Source: Candidatus Gastranaerophilales bacterium (GTDB lineage: Bacteria; Cyanobacteriota; Vampirovibrionia; Gastranaerophilales; Gastranaerophilaceae). From it: DNA of 64,000 nt. Shown here in pieces: positions 27,801 through 33,910 of the stretch. Location of the stretch: contig JAFQOV010000021.1 in the NCBI GenBank assembly GCA_017402995.1, forward strand, positions 1-64,000, written 5' to 3'. The translations under genes were made by a program, and so were the position numbers. The notes beneath the pieces were generated by a model. That model had not been told where the DNA came from, searched no databases, and was given only the letters and a program-made list of their open reading frames with translations. Numbering within the stretch: position 1 is the first letter of the stretch; each line of letters begins with the position of its first letter.

Positions 27801-28452
27801 GCGGAACTTGTCCATTTTTTCTGACCTCGTCAATTGTTGCAATTGCAAATTTGAAAGTTAAACCATTGTTCAATGATTTTTCTAAAATTTTGTTAAATTT
27901 TTCAAATTCAAGTTCGAATTGCGCGATTTTATCAAGAATTTTGATATTTTTTGAATAGTTATATTTGAATAATACTGTATGTGAATTAATGAACTCGCAA
28001 TCTGTGTTGAAAGCGATTTTAACAGTTGTTTTAATGTTTTCAACAACTTTTTGTTTAAATTCATCTTTGTTGTATTTTTCAAACGTATTATCAAGATTGA
28101 TAAAATCAACATAGAACAATAATGGCTCTTTTTGAGTTTCTGCTGTTGGTTCAATCGGAGCTTCTTTTTGTTCTTTTGGCTTTTCCTCGACCATTATTGG
28201 CTCTTGAGGATTTGTTGTTTGTTCGTTAATAAATTCTGTGCCACATTTCCTGCAAATCGAGCTAGAGGCATAATTTGCGCTATGGCAACTTGGACAAAAT
28301 TTGACAAATGTAAAGCCACATTTCTTGCAACTCACGGAGCCAAGGCGCGTTGGGGAGCCACATCTTGGACATTTAAAAACTAATCTGAGTTTACAGCTCG
28401 GACAAGTCGTATCTTGTTCTGAGACTTTGCTTTTACACTTTGGACAAATCAA
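24892..28452 (-). CDS. Large zinc-ribbon / cyclase-like / AAA ATPase / TPR signalling protein
   Basis: 1186 residues. Residues 1-72 hold twelve Cys in paired CxxC knuckles, i.e. three zinc-ribbon modules. A Glu/Pro-rich linker follows. Residues about 110-265 (FYVDFINLDNTF to VVVSSGAYGKL) resemble a class III adenylate/guanylate cyclase fold without evident metal-binding Asp residues, so probably catalytically dead. A STAND-type ATPase follows: Walker A APRGVGKT (295-302) and Walker B IIFIIDDFD (422-430). The remaining 600 residues are TPR-like helices. This plan matches cyclase-AAA-TPR regulators of unknown signal. The start is TTG at 28452 with only a weak GGGA upstream. Nine bases separate it from the acyltransferase gene. 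Confidence 0.85.
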   Translation of the reverse strand: MICPKCKSKVSEQDTTCPSCKLRLVFKCPRCGSPTRLGSVSCKKCGFTFVKFCPSCHSANYASSSICRKCGTEFINEQTTNPQEPIMVEEKPKEQKEAPIEPTAETQKEPLLFYVDFINLDNTFEKYNKDEFKQKVVENIKTTVKIAFNTDCEFINSHTVLFKYNYSKNIKILDKIAQFELEFEKFNKILEKSLNNGLTFKFAIATIDEVRKNGQVPQLKYGSEKDVVVSSGAYGKLSNELSLIKISANSYKLIFLDQKPAFEQSEDEKYDKALEIILNNLADNSSQVRAISVNAPRGVGKTHLLSELYSKVNKAKSDKTLIFYAQCSALTQVSMYGLIQNFFISFFDCPNVLKEEFNLKKFEKKILNKLNLEKIDEENLKTLANLIYPIKKDYFENILINKEITYKHLKDVFDYIKSRKNIIFIIDDFDLIDESSYGFLKYLVQEDYFEKNAKLILGYKNEHSIAIYFQTNKLNNNNCLNISLRKLTIQESKSFIKKVLGANCDVPEEILSQIAYNAQGNIAYIEQILQYLFERKILTVKEKTVQFKKDKIDMEIPKTLEDCFYERLDFLKENDEREYIFLNTASLLGDRLDYRILSSVFQLSENDFFEIVEKLEKRGYLKKKADDIYGFKNSLTWSYCYIKAKEEELIKEDAKRLLIELNNKTITSPLICPILAQIIGNKELAYSLWTNSLQYANYIGDVNIYAMAQKQSLILLENVKLDNFEYTKNNICERLGKLIYTKTPSEAKDYLSNALTSAQKNENTNKIIDLSGYLVKSAYLTQDFTAVVEIVDNVLKIFNKKEKTEKKSSFELQVALIKARKLEALLNLGAWEEIASIVNSEINPTLQKHLSFFKKHKWITQGEIFFTWIEANIILAQSYSQQGSPLAFELISEIDKVLSKEKDSKLDILKVRLKYASAMANTSKGYFDESDLILQEIVKDFSYVIDAPNLVSQWNIISIINKVLRLDYSTIKEELFEASAYANNCNDEVSKNLIKTLLAYVMLQEKSYLKAIEVATEEMQYFSSKKIAFGALLAWYISAASTLANKCDTYCIEICEKAVKICENAQNNNNYFKIMFQELLAKAYMKLNDMENAQMYCDLGLQSANINDLLYSQLKLYNLKTTIAREKLKDQADNKKYDYAMNVIKMYNRTLDLAKRLNLKNYVKKIDKELVSFKAHCQLNRIIEDK

Positions 28453-28547
28453 AATTTTTATCCCGACATATAAGTTATAACTTTACAAAAATAATTATAA
28501 TATAAAACACAAATTTTGAATAATGTTATGTTAAATTTGTAAAGTTT

Positions 28548-28577
28548 TTGATGTTTTTTATTTGCTTGTAGTATTAT
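28548..28577 (+). promoter_or_regulatory. Promoter of pdxJ, predicted leaderless
   Basis: TTGATG (28548-28553), 18-bp spacer, TATTAT (28572-28577); 6 bases then ATG at 28584. No Shine-Dalgarno is present. Confidence 0.6.
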
Positions 28578-28583
28578 TTACTT

Positions 28584-29291
28584 ATGAAATTAGGAGTTAA
28601 TATAGATCACATAGCAACCTTAAGAAACGCTCGTGGCGGGGTTGAACCAAGTATTGTAGAGGCAGCAAAAATTGCTCTAAGCGAAGATATTTTAGCGCTT
28701 ACAATGCACTTAAGAGAAGATAGACGTCATATTAAAGATGACGATTTATATAATGTTAAAAAATTGGGTGCAAAAATTAATCTTGAAATGGCTTGCACAA
28801 AAGAAATTCAAGAAATTGCCCTAGACCTTGTGCCGTATAGTGTTTGCTTGGTTCCAGAGCGCCGTCAAGAAGTCACAACAGAAGGTGGGCTTGATGTTTC
28901 ATCTCAAAAAGAATTCATTAAAGAATACATAAAACCTTTTAAACAAAAGGGAATTTTGGTAAGTTTATTCATTGACGCAGATATTGAGCAAATCGAGGCT
29001 GCAAGCTATGTTGGAGCTGATTATATCGAGCTTCATACCGGAAGTTTTGCAAATGCGTTTTTAAAGGGCGATTACAAAACTGAATTTGATAAGTTGAAAA
29101 CAGGAGCAAAACACGCTCAAAGTCTTGGTTTAAAGGTTAATGCAGGACATGGTTTAAATTATGAAAACGTTTATTTAATGCATGAAATTGATGGACTTTG
29201 CGAATTAAATATCGGTCATTCAATCATTTCTCGCGCGGTCTTTGATGGTTTAAAAACAGCGATAGCTGAAATGTTAAAACTTGTAAAATAA
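28584..29291 (+). CDS. pdxJ: Pyridoxine 5'-phosphate synthase
   Basis: Condenses 1-deoxyxylulose 5-phosphate with 3-amino-2-oxopropyl phosphate in the DXP-dependent vitamin B6 pathway. 235 residues forming a TIM barrel. It begins MKLGVNIDHIATLRNARGG, the family hallmark, and retains ALTMHLREDRRHI, VPERRQEVTTEGGLDV and AGHGLNYENV. This is the start expected from homologues and the transcript is predicted to begin at the ATG. It is divergent from the zinc-ribbon/AAA gene and followed by the rplU promoter. Confidence 0.98.
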   Translation: MKLGVNIDHIATLRNARGGVEPSIVEAAKIALSEDILALTMHLREDRRHIKDDDLYNVKKLGAKINLEMACTKEIQEIALDLVPYSVCLVPERRQEVTTEGGLDVSSQKEFIKEYIKPFKQKGILVSLFIDADIEQIEAASYVGADYIELHTGSFANAFLKGDYKTEFDKLKTGAKHAQSLGLKVNAGHGLNYENVYLMHEIDGLCELNIGHSIISRAVFDGLKTAIAEMLKLVK

Positions 29292-29295
29292 AGTA

Positions 29296-29324
29296 TTGAC
29301 TTTAAATTTTGTTTTAAATATATT
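29296..29324 (+). promoter_or_regulatory. Promoter of rplU-rpmA
   Basis: TTGACT (29296-29301), 17-bp spacer, TATATT (29319-29324); strong housekeeping promoter beginning 5 bases after the pdxJ stop. Confidence 0.85.
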
Positions 29325-29330
29325 TATCTA

Positions 29331-29396
29331 TGCAGATAGGTTGGTCGCTTTTAAATGTTCGGCGGAACTGCGATCCCTTAAAAGAAAGGATACACA
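29331..29396 (+). promoter_or_regulatory. rplU leader with alternative stems
   Basis: The short leader holds GGTCGC (about 29342) that can pair with GCGATCC (about 29369, one bulge), and CTTTTAA that can pair with TTAAAAG further downstream. The right arms are ordered so that the two stems exclude each other, and the second ends beside the Shine-Dalgarno AGAAAGG. A feedback-regulated ribosomal leader is plausible. Confidence 0.4.
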
Positions 29397-29750
29397 ATGT
29401 ACGCAATAGTTGAAACTGGCGGAAAGCAATATAAACTTGAAGAAGGCAGATATGTAGATATCGAATTGCTTGACGTTAAAGAAAACGATAAAGTTACTTT
29501 TGATAAAATCGTTATGTTAGTTAACGGCAAAAAATCAAAAGTTGGAAGACCCTATGTAGCTTCTGCTACTGTTGATGGTACCGTTGTTAAAAATGACAAA
29601 GCTAAAAAAGTAATTGTTTACAAACAACGTCCTAAAAAGGGCACAAGAGTTAAACAAGGTCACAGACAACAATTCACACGTGTTATGATTAACAAAATCA
29701 ACACAAAAGCTGCAAAAGCTAAAGGTGAAGAAACAACAGGAGAAGAATAA
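29397..29750 (+). CDS. rplU: 50S ribosomal protein L21
   Basis: Large-subunit protein of 117 residues. It begins [23 protein letters not shown] and contains [23 protein letters not shown], both diagnostic, followed by a short basic/acidic tail. AGAAAGG precedes ATG. It is cotranscribed with rpmA, whose ATG follows 3 bases after the stop. Confidence 0.98.
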   Translation: MYAIVETGGKQYKLEEGRYVDIELLDVKENDKVTFDKIVMLVNGKKSKVGRPYVASATVDGTVVKNDKAKKVIVYKQRPKKGTRVKQGHRQQFTRVMINKINTKAAKAKGEETTGEE

Positions 29751-29752
29751 AA

Positions 29753-30007
29753 ATGGCACATAAGAAGGGCGTAGGTTCATCAAAGAACGGTCGCGATAGC
29801 GAAAGTAAGAGATTAGGCGTTAAAAAATACGCTAATGAGCAAGTTGTTGCAGGAAATATTCTTGTTAGACAAAAAGGTACAAAAATTCACCCTGGTAACA
29901 ACGTAGGTATGGGTAAAGATTTCACATTATTTGCACTTGTAGATGGTGTAGTTAAATTTGAACCATACAGAAGAACAAGAAAACAAGTAAGCGTATATGC
30001 ACAATAG
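29753..30007 (+). CDS. rpmA: 50S ribosomal protein L27
   Basis: Protein at the peptidyl-transferase centre, 84 residues. It starts [20 protein letters not shown], i.e. without the cleavable N-terminal extension that some Firmicutes have, and contains [19 protein letters not shown]. It is the second gene of the rplU operon. The Shine-Dalgarno AGGAGAAG lies inside the end of rplU. Confidence 0.98.
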   Translation: MAHKKGVGSSKNGRDSESKRLGVKKYANEQVVAGNILVRQKGTKIHPGNNVGMGKDFTLFALVDGVVKFEPYRRTRKQVSVYAQ

Positions 30008-30015
30008 TTCTAGAA

Positions 30016-30044
30016 TTGCTAGAATATAAATGAAAATTTAATAT
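30016..30044 (+). promoter_or_regulatory. tRNA-Asp promoter
   Basis: TTGCTA (30016-30021), 17-bp spacer, TAATAT (30039-30044). The mature tRNA 5' end is 6 bases after the hexamer, so the primary transcript may have almost no 5' leader. Confidence 0.6.
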
Positions 30045-30049
30045 GGTTT

Positions 30050-30127
30050 GGGAGCGTAGCTCAGTTTGGTTAGAGCGCATGCCTGTCACGCATGAGGTCG
30101 CGGGTTCGAGCCCCGTCGTTCCCGCCA
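30050..30127 (+). tRNA. tRNA-Asp (GTC)
   Basis: Full cloverleaf: acceptor GGGAGCG with CGTTCCC, D-arm GCTC/GAGC, anticodon stem CATGC/GCATG (30078-30082, 30090-30094) with loop CTGTCAC giving anticodon GTC at 30085-30087, T-arm GCGGG-TTCGAGC-CCCGT, discriminator G and encoded CCA. The last 19 bases plus 5 more recur at 30489-30512. Confidence 0.98.
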
Positions 30128-30132
30128 TATTA
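30109..30132. repeat. Direct repeat 1 (att-like), tRNA-Asp 3' end
   Basis: 24 bp from AGCCCCGTCGTTCCC through GCCATATTA, identical to 30489-30512; includes the T-arm and acceptor 3' half plus CCA and five flanking bases. Confidence 0.9.
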
Positions 30133-30169
30133 CAAAATTAGGACAGTATATATACTGTCCTAATTTTGT
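30132..30169 (+). terminator. 38-bp perfect palindrome after tRNA-Asp, probable terminator
   Basis: Two 19-bp arms starting ACAAAATTAGGACAG and ending CTGTCCTAATTTTGT are perfect reverse complements. It begins 5 bases after the tRNA CCA. The T-run is inside the right arm, so termination efficiency is uncertain. Confidence 0.7.
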
Positions 30170-30488
30170 GTATAAGGTTTGATTGTGCACAACGCGCGAC
30201 CGAGAGGTCGTGGCGCAAAGCGAGCCAAAGAGCGCATTGCGCGATTTGTTGCGAGCCTGCGTCCGAAGGAGACGTAAAAATTCGAGCGAATAGCTCTGAA
30301 TTTTAAGTTGACGAGGTGTGAGAGCCCTTGAAATTGAGCTGTCAAAATCTAAGAAAGCGGATTTTGACTAGGGCGGAACAGGGTTTTAAACCCGTCGTGA
30401 GCCCGTCTGTTCGAGAAAATTAACGAAGCGACAAAAACACAGTTTTTAAAGCGAAGTGCTTAATTTTCGAGCTGTCAAAATCCAAGAA
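30133..30488. mobile_element. 356-bp structured insert between tRNA-derived repeats
   Basis: Noncoding and richer in G+C than its surroundings. Besides the 38-bp palindrome it contains a 9-bp hairpin GTCAAAATC (30341-30349) / GATTTTGAC (30360-30368), a nested hairpin AAAATTC-GAGC...GCTC...GAATTTT near 30277-30303, GGGTTT/AAACCC (30381-30393), and a 23-bp direct duplication at 30336-30358 and 30469-30491 (22 of 23 identical). The second copy of that duplication runs straight into direct repeat 2. There is no integrase. It may be a miniature element targeted to the tRNA or the remnant of an excision. Confidence 0.6.
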
Positions 30489-30512
30489 AGCCCCGTCGTT
30501 CCCGCCATATTA
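30489..30512. repeat. Direct repeat 2 (att-like)
   Basis: Exact 24-bp copy of the tRNA-Asp 3' end with five flanking bases, 380 bp downstream of the original. No other part of a tRNA is present here, so it is not a second gene. Confidence 0.9.
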
Positions 30513-30513
30513 T

Positions 30514-30547
30514 AAATAAAAAAGTCCCTTCGGGGACTTTTTTATTT
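30514..30547. terminator. Bidirectional terminator with TTCG loop
   Basis: Perfect 15-bp stem AAATAAAAAAGTCCC / GGGACTTTTTTATTT around the stable tetraloop TTCG. It overlaps the stop codon of the leftward gene at 30546. Confidence 0.95.
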
Positions 30548-30857
30548 ATACATCATTTAAAAATTGTTTTAAACAGTTTGTTAATACTTTTGGAATATCT
30601 TTAGTTGGAACAGCCCCTGACTTAACTCCATATTCACATATGCCATCAGACGATTTTTTAAATACATCTACCATCATGTGGTCTGGTAGAAAATCAACTT
30701 TTTTAAGTGAATAACTAAAAGTGTCTGTGCCATTATTTAAAATATGTTTATAAAATTTTTGAACTTGTTGACCATTTAAGTCACCTTTTTTGATTGCTTT
30801 TTCAACAAGCTTTTGCATTTTTGTAGTTGCATTTCCTGTAAATGATATATTGCTCAT
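30546..30857 (-). CDS. Small protein with N-terminal ISFTG tag
   Basis: 103 residues, not recognised. It begins MSNISFTGNATTKMQKL, carrying at residues 4-8 the hydrophobic-S-F-x-G motif shared with four other small proteins in the window. The rest is predicted mixed helix/strand, with a single Cys near each third; there is no signal peptide or membrane segment. ATG is preceded by GAGGTATAGGA. It lies 19 bp downstream of, and is probably cotranscribed with, the glycine-zipper membrane protein at 30877, and ends in a strong terminator. Confidence 0.75.
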   Translation of the reverse strand: MSNISFTGNATTKMQKLVEKAIKKGDLNGQQVQKFYKHILNNGTDTFSYSLKKVDFLPDHMMVDVFKKSSDGICEYGVKSGAVPTKDIPKVLTNCLKQFLNDV

Positions 30858-30876
30858 ATTTTCCTATACCTCTAAT

Positions 30877-31263
30877 TTATTTATTTTCTTCGATAAACTT
30901 TTGTGTGATGTTCTCATCTGCTTTATTGATGGCAACTCCTCCACCAACAAGCGCACCAACTAAACCAGTAAATGTTCCAAACATGGCACCTGGGAATTTA
31001 TCACCATCAAAAACTTTCTTCCCTGCAAAGGCTCCAGCTATCCCTAATCCCACTGTAGCAATAGCGCCAATTATTGTGCTAATTTTGGTTGTCTTTTTTA
31101 ATTTTTTGTTTCTGGTATTTATAAAGGTATCAACTTTGTCTGTGTCTGCTTCTAAATATCTCATATTGCCTGACTTGAAATCATATACTTTGATTTCTTG
31201 TTTGCCATTTTCTTTAGTTTTTCCAATGATTGGGTTGTTATTTGCCACTACATAAGTTGTCAT
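30877..31263 (-). CDS. Small membrane protein with glycine-zipper hairpin
   Basis: 128 residues, not recognised. The N-terminal 55 residues are soluble (with YDFKSGNMRYLEAD); two hydrophobic segments rich in Gly/Ala follow (about 62-80 and 91-112, with GAIATVGLGIAGAFAG and FTGLVGALVGGGVAI), a glycine-zipper hairpin of the kind that packs tightly or oligomerises in membranes; the tail is charged. The ATG follows AAAGGT. It pairs with the tagged protein at 30546 in a two-gene unit that resembles the 43372/44040 pair. Confidence 0.75.
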   Translation of the reverse strand: MTTYVVANNNPIIGKTKENGKQEIKVYDFKSGNMRYLEADTDKVDTFINTRNKKLKKTTKISTIIGAIATVGLGIAGAFAGKKVFDGDKFPGAMFGTFTGLVGALVGGGVAINKADENITQKFIEENK

Positions 31264-31539
31264 TTAATCTACCTTTCTTTGTTTTTTATTAGATATATTT
31301 ATAAAAACTGTTTTTTTTCTTTTTTGATATTTAACTACATATTTGTAACGAAAGTTTAACAAATAATTAAATTTGTTTATAAGCCTGTTGATTCTTTTGT
31401 AATCAACTTTCTTGAGATTATAATAATATCTTTCAAAAAGTTCGAACCTGTAAGCGTCAGCTCCGTCATATCATTACAAAAAGACCGTTTTTACTTTCTT
31501 TTTGTTGTATTATTAAAATATAATTTAAAGGAATTAAGA
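31264..31539. other. Intergenic spacer upstream of crcB
   Basis: 276 AT-rich bases. I looked for a fluoride riboswitch, since crcB follows, and found no match to its conserved core. A TTCGAA segment with GTAAGCGTCAGCTCCG near 31441-31466 looks tRNA T-arm-like but has no partner stems. A TATAAT lies at 31519-31524, giving a short leader for crcB. Confidence 0.5.
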
Positions 31540-31911
31540 ATGAATTTTTTAGCTGTATTTTTTGGTGGCGGATTAGGCGCACTTGTAAGATATGTCTTAT
31601 ATTTAATCACCCCTCATCAAACATATTTGCCTTTTGCAACACTAATCGCTAATTTTTTCGGTTGTTTTATTGCAACGGTTATTTTTGTATATTTTGCAAT
31701 GAAAAGTGGTTTAAATCCTGTTTGTAAAACATTTTTAATTACCGGTTTTTGTGGCGGCTTAAGTACTTTAAGTGCTTTATCTCTTGAATTATTATATTTT
31801 ATTCAAGTGGAAGAATATTTAAAAGCTATAATATATTTGATTTCAACAGTTGTTGTTTGCGTTATTTCTGTGATGCTTGGTGTTTTTGTTGTGAAAAATA
31901 ATTTAAGTTAA
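31540..31911 (+). CDS. crcB: Fluoride channel CrcB/Fluc
   Basis: Dual-topology fluoride-specific exporter that keeps cytoplasmic fluoride low. 123 residues with four hydrophobic segments. Family motifs visible are GGGLGALVRYVL (9-20), ATLIANFFGCF (the conserved Asn-bearing TM2) and TGFCGGLSTLSAL (TM3 break; homologues have GFCGGLTTFSTF). ATG follows AAAGGA. A single copy is present, so it should form a homodimer. It is convergent with the XRE regulator, 1 bp apart. Confidence 0.93.
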   Translation: MNFLAVFFGGGLGALVRYVLYLITPHQTYLPFATLIANFFGCFIATVIFVYFAMKSGLNPVCKTFLITGFCGGLSTLSALSLELLYFIQVEEYLKAIIYLISTVVVCVISVMLGVFVVKNNLS

Positions 31912-31912
31912 T

Positions 31913-32131
31913 TTAAAACTCAATTAAATCACAAACTTTTGTTTTTAATTCATTTGCTATATCTATTAATAAATCAAGACTAACCGTGCGTTTTGCAGTT
32001 TCAATTTTTGCCAAATGCTCTCTTGAGATATTAACCCTTTCTGCAAGTTGATTTTGCGAATATCCCATTTGTTTGCGCTTTTTAAAAATATTACGACCCA
32101 GGCTATATATTTTTGTAGTCTTGTTGTTCAC
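31913..32131 (-). CDS. XRE-family helix-turn-helix regulator
   Basis: 72 residues, a bare Cro/C1-type DNA-binding domain: FKKRKQMGYSQNQLAERVNISREHLAKIETAKRTVSLDLLIDIANELK. The recognition helix is NISREHLAKIE. The start is GTG at 32131 with no Shine-Dalgarno; a TAAAAT lies 7 bases before it, so this transcript may be leaderless as well. Likely target sites are its own promoter or the divergent O-acetylation operon 60 bp away (inference). Confidence 0.85.
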   Translation of the reverse strand: MNNKTTKIYSLGRNIFKKRKQMGYSQNQLAERVNISREHLAKIETAKRTVSLDLLIDIANELKTKVCDLIEF

Positions 32132-32191
32132 AATTTTAATTTTATGTTATCATTAGCTTAAAGTATGTAGTCTTTAAGAGAACAAAAACCC

Positions 32192-33907
32192 ATGAAAAAG
32201 AGGGCTTTACTTGCACTTATTTTTGCAATTTTAGTTTGTTTGCTAACAAAAAAATGTTGGCTTTACCCTAAAGATTTGCCTTTTAATTTTAATATTCAAG
32301 GTCAAGGAAATTGCAAGTTTGAAGTTCAATTTAATAAGAAAAATGACATAAAATTTAAAAAAGTCAAAAGTTTTACTCTTGAAAAAAATTTAAACAAGAC
32401 GAATAAATTTAATTTAATTGCGACAAATGTTTCTAATCCAAAATATTTTAAAATTATAATCAAGCAAGATAATCAAAATAAAATCACAATTTCTGATATT
32501 AATTTTAAAAACAAAAAATATAAAATTTTAGATTTAGATAATTTTGAAATTAGTGGTGCTAAATCTAAAATCGAAAACAACAGTATTATAATTTCTCCAG
32601 AAAAACCTCAAGTTGAGCTTGTTTATAAAAACAAATTAAATTTAGGCTCGAATATTAAATTTCAGTGGGAAATTTTTGTAATTATTTTAATTTTGACATT
32701 TTTATTTAGCTACAAAATCAACGACTATCTTGCCGATTTTAGTTCAATTAAGCATAAATCAAGAATTGAAATTGTATTTTTGGCTTTGTTTTTTACAATT
32801 TTATTTATTCCAATGCTTTCAATAAATCAAGATAGGATTTCAGAAAAAGAAAACAGAAAGCTTGCTGTTTGGAAACCGTTAATTAAAAAAGATTGCAGAT
32901 TAAATTTTGATTTTGGTAAAGATTTTGAAAAATGGTTTAATGATAGATTTTTCTTGCGCGATAGTGCAATTAATTTGTATAAAACAATTTATTTTACGTT
33001 TAGAGATAGAAATTCGAAAGGTGTGATTGATAGAAAGACAAATACTTTGTATATGGATCTTGATTTTAAACATTTTGATAATTCTGAGTTGAGCAAAAAA
33101 TTCGAAAATATATTTAAATTTCAGACTTGGTGTAAAAATAATAATATAAAATTGTATCTTTTAATCACTCCTCAGAAATCTGATATATATTTAACAGAAG
33201 CCAACTACTACAACTCGAGAAATACTTTATCTGATAATATCGAATTTTTTAATAAATTGAATGAAGAAGATAAAATTTCGGTTATTTTTCCTTATGACGA
33301 AATGGTAAGCGCTTTAAAAGATAATTATATGTATTTTAAAACCGATCATCATTGGACAGATGATGGAGCGTTTGTCGGATATAAATCTTTAATAAAAGAA
33401 ATGAAAAAAAATTATCCTAGTTTAGAACCACTCAAAAGTAAAGATTTCAATATTTTTTATAATAAAAAAATTAGAGCAGATTTTGACAGAAAGTTTCTGT
33501 TCGGTTGGACAAGTAATTTAATTGGACTTTCATTATCACAAAAAGAAAAATATCATAATATTGATTATCGCTATTACAAACACAAGGATTTAAAAAATTT
33601 AAAACAAAAAGTGATAAGTATACCATATCATCGCAATAAAATATTTAGCTATGATGGTGGTTTTGATAAAAGAGTTATTTTACTTGGCACAAGTCAATCT
33701 GATAATTTAGCAGAATTTATAGCTTTTACATTTAAAAACGTCAAAAGAATTAGAAATAATGCTGTTAAAAAAGTCCCAGTAAAAGATGAATTTAAAATAA
33801 TGAAGTATTACGAAAAAGAAATTTTAGAATATAAACCAGATATACTTATTTTCTGCGTTACTTACTATAATATCAATCGTTTTAAAGATTTATTTAACAA
33901 GGATTAG
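32192..33907 (+). CDS. AlgX/AlgJ-like (DHHW family) SGNH acetyltransferase
   Basis: Periplasmic/membrane-anchored enzyme that passes acetyl groups to an extracellular polysaccharide together with the adjacent MBOAT protein. 571 residues: N-terminal helix (5-22), a beta-rich region (about 30-155) not typical of AlgJ, two further membrane helices (about 162-180 and 194-212), then the SGNH-like domain with the catalytic DHHW at 385-388 and the serine block GTSQSD around S501. The extra N-terminal domain between membrane segments may be a glycan-binding module (inference). Start ATG has a weak AAGAGA. It is 3 bp upstream of the MBOAT gene. Confidence 0.85.
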   Translation: MKKRALLALIFAILVCLLTKKCWLYPKDLPFNFNIQGQGNCKFEVQFNKKNDIKFKKVKSFTLEKNLNKTNKFNLIATNVSNPKYFKIIIKQDNQNKITISDINFKNKKYKILDLDNFEISGAKSKIENNSIIISPEKPQVELVYKNKLNLGSNIKFQWEIFVIILILTFLFSYKINDYLADFSSIKHKSRIEIVFLALFFTILFIPMLSINQDRISEKENRKLAVWKPLIKKDCRLNFDFGKDFEKWFNDRFFLRDSAINLYKTIYFTFRDRNSKGVIDRKTNTLYMDLDFKHFDNSELSKKFENIFKFQTWCKNNNIKLYLLITPQKSDIYLTEANYYNSRNTLSDNIEFFNKLNEEDKISVIFPYDEMVSALKDNYMYFKTDHHWTDDGAFVGYKSLIKEMKKNYPSLEPLKSKDFNIFYNKKIRADFDRKFLFGWTSNLIGLSLSQKEKYHNIDYRYYKHKDLKNLKQKVISIPYHRNKIFSYDGGFDKRVILLGTSQSDNLAEFIAFTFKNVKRIRNNAVKKVPVKDEFKIMKYYEKEILEYKPDILIFCVTYYNINRFKDLFNKD

Positions 33908-33910
33908 ACT

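Noticed and set aside
30160-30345. 61-codon leftward frame in the tRNA-adjacent insert
   Set aside because: It lies wholly in a structured, repeat-rich region, has a basic low-quality composition and no ribosome-binding site.
31436-31470. Second tRNA or tRNA fragment
   Set aside because: A TTCGAA loop is present but no acceptor, D or anticodon stems can be formed around it.
31264-31539. Fluoride riboswitch upstream of crcB
   Set aside because: The conserved core of the motif is not present; only A/T-rich sequence and a stray T-arm-like segment were found.
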